Assembly: GCA_020632925.1 (NCBI GenBank)
Contig: JACKER010000007.1
Span: 310,001-374,000, forward strand
Reading direction: 5' to 3'
DNA length: 64,000 nt
From: Alphaproteobacteria bacterium
Lineage (GTDB): Bacteria > Myxococcota_A > UBA796 > GCA-2862545
A model generated the notes under the pieces. The model was not told the origin of the DNA. It was given only the letters and a program-made list of their open reading frames with translations, and made no database searches. Within the stretch, counting starts at the first letter, position 1. Every line of letters begins with the position of its first letter. Position numbers and translations under genes: made by a program. Positions 57,909 to 64,000 of this stretch are shown piece after piece.

Positions 57909-58501
57909 GTCGGACCTCGCTTCAGCCCCACGCCACGGCCGTCGATGCGATGCAGCAGGTCGTCCACCATGCGCAGCGTCAGACCCCAGAGCCGCGGGTG
58001 CGACAGCCCCCGGAGCTCGACCGCGGGAAGCGTCAGGCGCTGGTCTCCGCGCTCCCAGGTCATCGTCGTGCGGCCCTCGCCCGAGAGCAGGTCGGACAGC
58101 GCGACGGTGTGCGTCCCCGCCACCTCCGAGGGGTTGGGGCGCAGCGGGGGCAGCTGGCCGGGGAGGAGGAAGACGTAGGGCCGGATGACCATCCCGGGGC
58201 GTCCCCCGACCGCGGCCAGGTCGTCGAGTCGGCCGAGCAGCTGCGCGTCGTGCAGATCGAGCCCGACCTCCTCCACCGTCTCGCGCCTCGCCGCGTCGAG
58301 GGGTTCCTCTTCGGGCTCCACGCGACCACCCGGGAACGACAGGTGGCCGGACCACGGGTCGTTCGGATGCTCGGTTCGCTTCAGCAGCAACAAGTCCAGG
58401 TCCGCCGTGAAGATGGCCGATACGGCTGCCCAACCGGCGGTCGGTCGGAGCGACGTCACCGGGCGGGACAGAGCTTCACGAAGGGTCTCGGACGTGGTCA
58501 T
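57905..58501 (-). CDS. NUDIX hydrolase, CoA pyrophosphatase-like
   Basis: 198 residues. The NUDIX box is complete (GGRVEPEEEPLDAARRETVE then EVGLDL). LLLLKRTEHPNDPWSGHLSF before it resembles the CoA pyrophosphatase (NudL) subgroup. It likely splits a nucleoside diphosphate derivative such as CoA or NADH. ATG 58501. First gene of the five-gene minus operon that continues through the channel, VHL-peptidase, sigma factor and VWA genes; divergent from lepB, 48 bp away. Confidence 0.87.
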   Translation of the reverse strand: MTTSETLREALSRPVTSLRPTAGWAAVSAIFTADLDLLLLKRTEHPNDPWSGHLSFPGGRVEPEEEPLDAARRETVEEVGLDLHDAQLLGRLDDLAAVGGRPGMVIRPYVFLLPGQLPPLRPNPSEVAGTHTVALSDLLSGEGRTTMTWERGDQRLTLPAVELRGLSHPRLWGLTLRMVDDLLHRIDGRGVGLKRGPT

Positions 58502-58549
58502 GGTGCGGGGAGTATGGGTTAAGGTTCGCCGGCGCGCCCGGAGCGGTTC

Positions 58550-59335
58550 TTGAGCAGCACCGATCTCATCGACGAAGAGAAGCCCGCGACCGGGATGGGC
58601 GCCTGGTTCGTGGAGGTGCTGCGCACCTGGATGCCCGCCATCCTCGCCGTGCTCCTCATCCGGACGTTCATCTTCGAGCCGTTCCGTATCCCGTCGGGGT
58701 CGATGATCCCCACGCTCCTGATCGGCGACCACGTGGTGGTGAACAAGGCGAGCTACGGGCTGTGGGTGCCGTACACGCTGGTCGAGGTGCCCTTCATGGA
58801 GAGCGCCTGGATCGTGCCCCGGTTCGAGCTGCTGGACCTCGGCGACCCCGCGCGCGGCGACATCATCGTGTTCCGCTTCCCCGAGAACGAGGCCCTGAAC
58901 TACATCAAGCGCGTCGTCGCGATCCCGGGCGACAAGATCCAGGTCAAGAACAACCAGATCTTCCTCAACGGTGTGGCGCAGGAGCGGAAGTACCTCGACC
59001 GGTACGAGTCGATCGACGACAGCTGCAACGTCACCTCGACCAAGCGGTACCTCGAGAACCTCGACGGCCTCGAGCACTACAACCTGACCAACGCGGGCGG
59101 AGGCGGGCCGCTGGCCAACTGGCCCCGCGACGGCAGCGAGTTCACGGTGCCCGAGGGCAACGTCTTCGTGATGGGCGACAACCGCGACAACAGCGAGGAC
59201 GGCCGCCGCTGGGGCACCGTGCGGTACGACCAGATCAAGGGCAAGGCGCACTTCGTGTGGTTCTCCTGGGACAGCTGCGAGCAGAAGGTCCGCGCGAACC
59301 GGTTCTTCAAGTCGCTGTACAAGCTGACGGAGTAG
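58550..59335 (+). CDS. lepB: signal peptidase I
   Basis: 261 residues. An N-terminal membrane anchor (MPAILAVLLIRTFIFEPF) is followed by box B with the catalytic serine in PSGSMIPT (Ser51), the lysine in YIKRVVAIPGD near 120, and the late box GDNRDNSEDGRRWG. It removes signal peptides from Sec and Tat substrates at the outer face of the inner membrane. TTG 58550 has GGAG 6 nt upstream and no upstream ATG or GTG exists in frame after a stop. The tricorn protease gene follows after 31 bp. Confidence 0.95.
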   Translation: MSSTDLIDEEKPATGMGAWFVEVLRTWMPAILAVLLIRTFIFEPFRIPSGSMIPTLLIGDHVVVNKASYGLWVPYTLVEVPFMESAWIVPRFELLDLGDPARGDIIVFRFPENEALNYIKRVVAIPGDKIQVKNNQIFLNGVAQERKYLDRYESIDDSCNVTSTKRYLENLDGLEHYNLTNAGGGGPLANWPRDGSEFTVPEGNVFVMGDNRDNSEDGRRWGTVRYDQIKGKAHFVWFSWDSCEQKVRANRFFKSLYKLTE

Positions 59336-59366
59336 GGGGTTAGGCGGGTGGGCCCGGAGGTCCCGC

Positions 59367-62300
59367 TTGCTCTTGTTCGCTCCCGCGCTCGCCCTCGCCG
59401 AGCCCGCCTACGTCCAGACCCCCGATCTGCACGGCGACACCGCGGTCTTCGCCGTCGCTGGTGACCTGTGGCTGGCCGACGTGAAGACGGGCGAGACCCG
59501 CCCGCTCACCACTCACCCCGGGATCGAGTCCTGGCCGCAGTTCTCGCCCGACGGGGCCTGGGTGGCGTACAGCGCGATGTACGACGGCAACGTCGACGTC
59601 TTCGCGATCCGCGTCGAGGGCGGCGAGCCGGTCCGGCTGACCTGGCACCCGGCCTACGAGCAGGTCGTCGGCTTCACGCCCCAGGGCGACGTGCTCTTCC
59701 GGTCCTCGGCGCTGCAGGAGAACGGGAGCGCCGAGATCTGGAAGGTGCCCGTCACCGGCGGCGAGCCCGAGCGGCTGCCCATCGGCTTCGCGGCGCAGCT
59801 CGCCATCGATCCGACCTCGGGGATGTGGGCCTTCGAGCGGCTGGGGTACGACTACCGCACCTGGAAGCGGTACCGCGGGGGACGCGCGGGCGACCTGTGG
59901 ATCGGCGATCCGGGGAAGGGGGACTACCGCCAGCTCACCACGACGGAGCATGGCGAGGGCTTCCCCATGTGGCACGACGGGAAGGTGTACTTCCTGTCGG
60001 ACCAGGGAGGCACGGCCGACCTGTGGTCGATGAAGCCCGACGGGACCGCGCTCGCGCGCCACACCGACAGCGGCGACTGGGACGCGCGCACGCCGTCCAT
60101 GAGCGACGACGGCCGCATCGTCTACGTCCGCGCCGGCGACCTGATGGTGTGGGACCCGAAGACCGACAAGGCGGCCGCCGTGCCGCTGGACCTGAAGGCC
60201 GAGCGGTCGCTCACCCGCCCGCGGCACCCCTGGGCGATGCGCGACACGAGCTGGTGGACGCTGTCTCCGGAGGGTGACCGCCTCATGGTGGTCGCGCGCG
60301 GCGAGGCGTTCTCCCTGCCCGTCGAGGAGGGTCCGACGCTCCCGGTGACGCGGACCTCCGGCGCGCGGGAGAGCTGGGTGACCTACTCGCCCGACGGCAA
60401 GCGCGTGGTCTACGTGACCGACGCGAGCGGCGAGGAGGCCATCGTCACCGCGGACGCCTGGGGCCGCGGGAACGAGAAGACGGTGGTGCCGGCGGGCACG
60501 TCGGGGTGGCACTTCTGGCCGTCGTGGTCCCCGGACGGCAAGCGCATCGCGTACGCCGATCAGACGCAGACGCTCTACGTCGTGCCCGCGGACGGCGGCA
60601 CTCCGGTGACCGTGGACCGCGGGCAGCAGCAGGAGATCCGCGACTACGTGTGGAGTCCCGACGGTCGCTTCCTGGCGTACACCCGCGATCAGCGCGCGGG
60701 GTACCAGGCGGTCTTCGTGTGGGACAGCAGGGACGGCAAGACCCACCAGGTCACCGCGCCGACCACCTCCGACCACTCGCCGGCCTGGGATCCGCAGGGG
60801 CGGTACCTGTACTTCGTCAGTGATCGGGCCACGAACCCGCACATCGGTGAGCGCGACTTCCAGGTGACCGAGTCCGGCACCAGCGTGCTCGTCATGACCC
60901 TGCTCCGCCCCGACGTGGAGGACCCGTTCGCCCAGGACGCCGGTCTGCCCGGTGCCGAGCCGCCGATCGTGATCGAGAAGCGGAAGAAGAAGAAGAAGCG
61001 GCAGAAGGAGGAGGGGGACGCCGACGACGACGGCTCGCGCTTCGAGATCGCGTGGGACGGGCTGGTGGACCGCCAGATCACGCTGGACGTGCCGAACGGC
61101 ACCTACTTCTCGCTGGCGGCCACCGACGACGCGCTGTTCTACGTGTCGTACACCGGCGGGGGCTTCCGGGACGACGGCGCGATGTCGCTGAAGGCCTTCG
61201 ACCTCGAGGACGAGGAGGTCGCGGAGGTCGCCTCGGGCATCAGCGGGTACGAGCTGGCCGCCAACCGCGAGAAGATGGTCATCGCCAAGTGGCAGAGCTG
61301 GTACGTCGTGGACGCGCGGCCGGGGCCCGCGGACTTCTCGGACAGCGTGGTCGACACCTCGGGCATCGACATCCAGCTCGACCCCCGCGAGGAGTGGCGC
61401 CAGATCTACTTCGAGGCCTGGCGCCACATGCGCGACTTCTTCTGGGACCGCGACATGGGCGGGCTGGACTGGGTGAAGGTGCGTGATCAGTACGCGACGC
61501 TGCTGCCACGCCTGTCCTCGCGGTCCGAGCTGTCGGACCTCCTCGGCGAGCTGATCGGGGAGCTCGGGACCTCGCACACCTACGTGGGTGGCGGCGATGC
61601 CTCGCTGCGCATCGACTGGGAGCCGGCGGGGCTGCTGGGGGCGGAGCTCGTCCGCGAGGGCGACGCGTACCGCGTGGTGCGGATCTGGAAGGCGGACCCG
61701 GCGGACGAGCTCGACTCGCCGCTGCTCCGGCCCGGCCAGGAGGTGAAGGAGGGCGAGTACATCGTGGGGGTCGCGCACCGCCCGCTGCAGGCCGGTCGCC
61801 CGATCTGGGCGGAGCTCGAGGGCAAGGCCGACGTGCCCGTGGTCCTCCAGGTGAACAGCCGCCCGAGCTTCCAGGGCGCGCGCACGGTCGTCGTGACGCC
61901 GCTGCGCAACGACTACGACCTGCGCCACGCCGACTGGGTGCGGCGCAACCGGGAGGCCGTCGCGGCGCGCACGGACGGCAAGATCGGGTACCTCCACATC
62001 CCCGACATGGGGGCTGCCGGCCTGATGGCCTTCGAGACCTGGTACTACGCCCAGCTCGACAAGGAGGGGCTGATCGTCGACTGCCGCTGGAACCGCGGCG
62101 GCTGGGCGAGCCAGCTCATGCTCCAGCGCCTCGCGCGTCGCCCGATCGGCTTCAACCGGGCGGCCGGCGGCGGGGTGGAGGTGTTCCCGGCGGGGACGCT
62201 CAATGGCCCGTTCGTGGTGCTCACGAACGAGTTCGCCGGCTCGGACGGTGACATCTTCCCGAAGTCCATCCAAGAGCTGAAGCTCGCGCCGGTGATCGGG

Positions 62301-62609
62301 ATGCGGAGCTGGGGTGGGGTGGTCGGGATCCGCGCCGACAAGCCGCTCGTGGACGGCGGCTTCCTCAGCCAGCCGGAGTACGCGTTCTGGTTCCGCAAGG
62401 GCGGCTGGGGCGTGGAGAACCACGGGGTGGACCCGGACGTGCTGGTGCAGAACATGCCCCAGGACCTGGCGAAGAACCTCGATCCGCAGCTGCAGCGCGC
62501 GATCGACGAGGTCCTGCGCCTGCACGAGCAGAACCCGCCGCTGAAGCCCGACTTCGAGACCGAGCCGACCAAGACGCGCGACGCGTTCCAGAAGGAGCTG
62601 CCGCAGTGA
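59367..62609 (+). CDS. tricorn protease-like serine peptidase (S41 family)
   Basis: 1080 residues. A signal-like start (LLFAPALALAEP) suggests export. Residues ~15-520 form beta-propellers (WPQFSPDGAWVAYSAMYDG, WPSWSPDGKRIAY). A Lys-rich linker (EKRKKKKKRQKEEGDADDD) at ~535 precedes the C1, PDZ and C2 parts. Catalytic candidates: His in GTSHTYVGG near 736 and Ser in FAGSDGDIF near 957, matching tricorn His746 and Ser965. It degrades peptides in the periplasm or envelope. TTG 59367 has GGAGG 6 nt upstream. The stop overlaps the slyX start (GTGA). Confidence 0.92.
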   Translation: MLLFAPALALAEPAYVQTPDLHGDTAVFAVAGDLWLADVKTGETRPLTTHPGIESWPQFSPDGAWVAYSAMYDGNVDVFAIRVEGGEPVRLTWHPAYEQVVGFTPQGDVLFRSSALQENGSAEIWKVPVTGGEPERLPIGFAAQLAIDPTSGMWAFERLGYDYRTWKRYRGGRAGDLWIGDPGKGDYRQLTTTEHGEGFPMWHDGKVYFLSDQGGTADLWSMKPDGTALARHTDSGDWDARTPSMSDDGRIVYVRAGDLMVWDPKTDKAAAVPLDLKAERSLTRPRHPWAMRDTSWWTLSPEGDRLMVVARGEAFSLPVEEGPTLPVTRTSGARESWVTYSPDGKRVVYVTDASGEEAIVTADAWGRGNEKTVVPAGTSGWHFWPSWSPDGKRIAYADQTQTLYVVPADGGTPVTVDRGQQQEIRDYVWSPDGRFLAYTRDQRAGYQAVFVWDSRDGKTHQVTAPTTSDHSPAWDPQGRYLYFVSDRATNPHIGERDFQVTESGTSVLVMTLLRPDVEDPFAQDAGLPGAEPPIVIEKRKKKKKRQKEEGDADDDGSRFEIAWDGLVDRQITLDVPNGTYFSLAATDDALFYVSYTGGGFRDDGAMSLKAFDLEDEEVAEVASGISGYELAANREKMVIAKWQSWYVVDARPGPADFSDSVVDTSGIDIQLDPREEWRQIYFEAWRHMRDFFWDRDMGGLDWVKVRDQYATLLPRLSSRSELSDLLGELIGELGTSHTYVGGGDASLRIDWEPAGLLGAELVREGDAYRVVRIWKADPADELDSPLLRPGQEVKEGEYIVGVAHRPLQAGRPIWAELEGKADVPVVLQVNSRPSFQGARTVVVTPLRNDYDLRHADWVRRNREAVAARTDGKIGYLHIPDMGAAGLMAFETWYYAQLDKEGLIVDCRWNRGGWASQLMLQRLARRPIGFNRAAGGGVEVFPAGTLNGPFVVLTNEFAGSDGDIFPKSIQELKLAPVIGMRSWGGVVGIRADKPLVDGGFLSQPEYAFWFRKGGWGVENHGVDPDVLVQNMPQDLAKNLDPQLQRAIDEVLRLHEQNPPLKPDFETEPTKTRDAFQKELPQ

Positions 62610-62800
62610 CCCCGGACGAGCGCATCATGGAGCTCGAGATCAAGGTCGCGTTCCAGGACAAGCTGCTGGCCGACCTCGACGAGGTGGTGCGCCACCTCCG
62701 CGACCAGATCGACACGCTGCGCGAGGAGCTCGCCACGCTCACCGAGTCGCTCCAGCCGCAGCGCGGCGAGATCGTCGACGAGAAGCCCCCGCACTGGTGA
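62606..62800 (+). CDS. slyX: SlyX family protein
   Basis: 64 residues forming a coiled coil (ELEIKVAFQDKLLADLDEVV, LREELATLTESL) and ending in the PHW-type tail (EKPPHW) typical of SlyX. The role is not established; the family is widespread and cytoplasmic. GTG 62606 overlaps the tricorn stop, which is an unexpected operon partner. Confidence 0.85.
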   Translation: MTPDERIMELEIKVAFQDKLLADLDEVVRHLRDQIDTLREELATLTESLQPQRGEIVDEKPPHW

Positions 62801-62802
62801 TT

Positions 62803-62966
62803 TGGGCTACGGGCTACCGGCCAGAGGGGGACACGTAGGTCGTTCGCAACTTGATTGCGTCGCTGACCGCTCGTGCCAAGCGTCGACGAACGGGGTCCAA
62901 GTCAACAGCCCGAGGCCAGTAGCCAGCAGCCTGAAGCCTGTAGCCTGTAGCCTGTAGCCTGTACCC
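62803..62966. repeat. element with inverted heptanucleotide-repeat ends, copy 2
   Basis: The 197-bp gap between slyX and the MBL-fold gene starts with two GGGCTAC-type heptamers (62803-62822) and ends with five to six reverse-complement heptamers, mostly CCTGTAG (62915-62966). The ~90 bp between are not AT-rich and hold no supported gene. Same design as 29950-30200. Confidence 0.6.
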
Positions 62967-62997
62967 CGAACGGCCCGTACGCCGAGCGAGGAGTCCC

Positions 62998-63834
62998 TTG
63001 TCCCATGTCGTGACCGTCGAGCCCGAGCCTTTCAGCGCCTGTGGTGGTGCGATCGAGGTCCGCGCCGTGCCCTCCGCCAGCGACAACCTCGTGTGGCTCG
63101 CGATCGCCACCGCCACCAACGAGGCGCTGGTGGTCGACGGACCCACCGCGGCCGAGGTGATCGAGGTGATCGATCGGCTCGGCGCGAGGCTCTCGGCGGT
63201 GTGGATCACCCACGGACACGGCGATCACGTCGGCGTGCTCGCGAGCCTCGCGAAGCTCGGGCGGCTCGAGGGCGTGGAGGTCGTGGCGTCGGCCGACACC
63301 GCGCTCCCCGTCCCTGCGACCCGGCTCGTGGACGACGGCGACACCGTGCGCTTCGCGGGGCTGCAGGCGCGCGTGCTGCGCACCGAGGGCCACATGGCGG
63401 GCCACGTGTCGTACCTGCTCGGCGACGTGCTGTTCTGCGGGGACACGATGTTCGCGGCGGGCTGCGGGCGGCCGTTCCACGATGTGGGCGCGCTACACGG
63501 GTCGCTCGAGCGGCTCGCCGCGCTGCCGCCCGACACCCGGATCTGCTGCGCCCACGAGTACACCCTCTCGAACCTGCGCTTCGCCTGGTGGGCCGACCCC
63601 GGGAACACCGCGCTCGCCGAGCGCATCCGCCGGGTGCGGGCCGAGCGGGCCGCCGGACGCACCGTCGTGCCCTCGACGCTGGGCGAGGAGCTCGCGACCA
63701 ACCCGTTCCTGCGTGCGGGGGATCCGGCGGTGGCGGCGCGCGTCGGCGGTGGCGGCCGCGCCGAGGTCTTCGCGGCCCTGCGCGGCGCCAAGGACCGCGG
63801 TGTGGGCGTCAGCGAGGACGAGCTACCTTCCTGA
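62998..63834 (+). CDS. gloB: MBL-fold hydrolase, glyoxalase II-like
   Basis: 278 residues. Metal ligands of the glyoxalase II type: HGHGDH in WITHGHGDHVG, His in EGHMAGHVSY, Asp in FCGDTMF, and CAHEYTLSNLRFAWW near the substrate site with the C-terminal TNPFLR of the GloB family. It hydrolyses S-D-lactoylglutathione in methylglyoxal detoxification, or a related thioester. TTG 62998 has GAGGAG 4 nt upstream. The 3' end overlaps a DUF3052 remnant on the other strand. Confidence 0.92.
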   Translation: MSHVVTVEPEPFSACGGAIEVRAVPSASDNLVWLAIATATNEALVVDGPTAAEVIEVIDRLGARLSAVWITHGHGDHVGVLASLAKLGRLEGVEVVASADTALPVPATRLVDDGDTVRFAGLQARVLRTEGHMAGHVSYLLGDVLFCGDTMFAAGCGRPFHDVGALHGSLERLAALPPDTRICCAHEYTLSNLRFAWWADPGNTALAERIRRVRAERAAGRTVVPSTLGEELATNPFLRAGDPAVAARVGGGGRAEVFAALRGAKDRGVGVSEDELPS

Positions 63835-63943
63835 GGAGCCGCTCCGGAATGGCGAGGCCCTCCGGCGCGTCCACGAGCAGCAACCGCGTCCCCGGGCGGA
63901 TGCCGAGCTTCCTCGCGAGCGGGGTACCGGAGTAGCCTGCCAC
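63809..63943 (-). pseudogene. N-terminal remnant of a DUF3052 gene (44 aa)
   Basis: Read from GTG 63943 (GGGAGG 4 nt upstream): VAGYSGTPLARKLGIRPGTR, then LLLVDAPEGLAIPERLLR and a stop. The start matches the DUF3052 N-terminus (AGYSGTPLxxKLGI), but family members run to ~135-150 residues, so about two thirds are missing. The remnant ends inside the 3' end of the glyoxalase II-like gene. The upstream part of the minus strand is still intact. Confidence 0.6.
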
Positions 63944-64000
63944 GTGTCCTCCCAGCGCCAAGCTACCGAACCCTGCGCTTCCGTTGGCGACGTCTCCCTC

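Noticed and set aside
59340..62525. Very long open frame on the minus strand opposite the tricorn protease (over 1000 codons)
   Set aside because: It arises from strong third-position GC bias of the plus-strand gene. It shows no domain, signal or ribosome site, and the plus frame has clear catalytic motifs.
62915..62966. Possible CRISPR-like or other spacer array in the CCTGTAG repeats
   Set aside because: The repeats are 7 bp with no spacers; they are simple tandem heptamers.

Overview
The window is GC-rich, densely coded DNA from a Gram-negative bacterium. It most resembles an uncultured member of the Myxococcota (former Deltaproteobacteria). The basis is the combination of eukaryote-like Ser/Thr kinases with PEGA or Pro-rich C-termini, several MopE-like Asp/Cys-rich lipoproteins, a DUF1592/DUF1552 pair, OmpA and TonB outer-membrane proteins, and a VHL-beta domain. 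That is inference from gene content; there is no rRNA, tRNA, origin, prophage or CRISPR array to fix taxonomy. About 17 neighbouring gene pairs overlap by 4 nt (ATGA/GTGA) or 1 nt (TGATG), so translational coupling is common and many starts are fixed by it. GTG and TTG starts are frequent.

Layout. 1-4.7 kb: two paralogous cassettes on the minus strand. Each has a 0.97-kb near-identical block (leader hairpin with a CTG-triplet loop, gene A, and the first 39 codons of gene B) followed by a divergent remainder of B. The first cassette has truncated an Hsp70-like gene; the second is followed by a Cys-rich lipoprotein. I recognise neither A nor B; B of cassette 2 carries an HELIH motif. 4.7-13.5 kb: DUF4143 ATPase, arylsulfotransferase-like lipoprotein, L,D-transpeptidase, LigC-type DNA ligase, OmpA/TSP3 protein, Asp-rich lipoprotein. 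13.7-18.3 kb: operon of lipoprotein, Ser/Thr kinase and MopE-like protein. 18.4-22.4 kb: unknown gene with an in-frame palindromic repeat insertion, Fur-box-controlled bfd-bfr, PstS/OmpA fusion lipoprotein, stand-alone acyltransferase domain. 22.4-25.1 kb: rRNA/tRNA methyltransferase, pyroglutamyl peptidase and kinase. 25.1-29.9 kb: DUF1592, DUF1552 and a lipoprotein in an overlapping operon. 30-36 kb: LCCL-domain protein, kinase operon, MopE-like protein, AAC(3)-family acetyltransferase.

36-40.4 kb: glyoxylate shunt (isocitrate lyase and malate synthase) divergent from a RamB/ScfR-type regulator, a classic local-regulator arrangement. 40.4-48.9 kb: lipoprotein esterase fusion, cytochrome-like lipoprotein, class V aminotransferase, DUF475/TerC membrane protein, DTW tRNA-modification enzyme and an ILVBL-like ThDP enzyme. 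48.9-53.3 kb: a pseudokinase upstream of a TPR-PEGA-TonB receptor fusion. 53.5-58.5 kb: a five-gene minus operon (NUDIX, inward-rectifier K+ channel, HExxH protease fused to a VHL-beta domain, ECF sigma factor, VWA protein). 58.5-64 kb: signal peptidase I, tricorn protease, SlyX, a glyoxalase II-like hydrolase and a DUF3052 remnant.

The best candidates for something undescribed are the conserved-front/variable-tail cassettes at the left end, the VHL-beta protease beside the K+ channel, and the pseudokinase/TonB-receptor pair. Two intergenic elements made of inverted pairs of 7-bp tandem repeats and a REP-like insertion inside a coding region are the main non-coding oddities.
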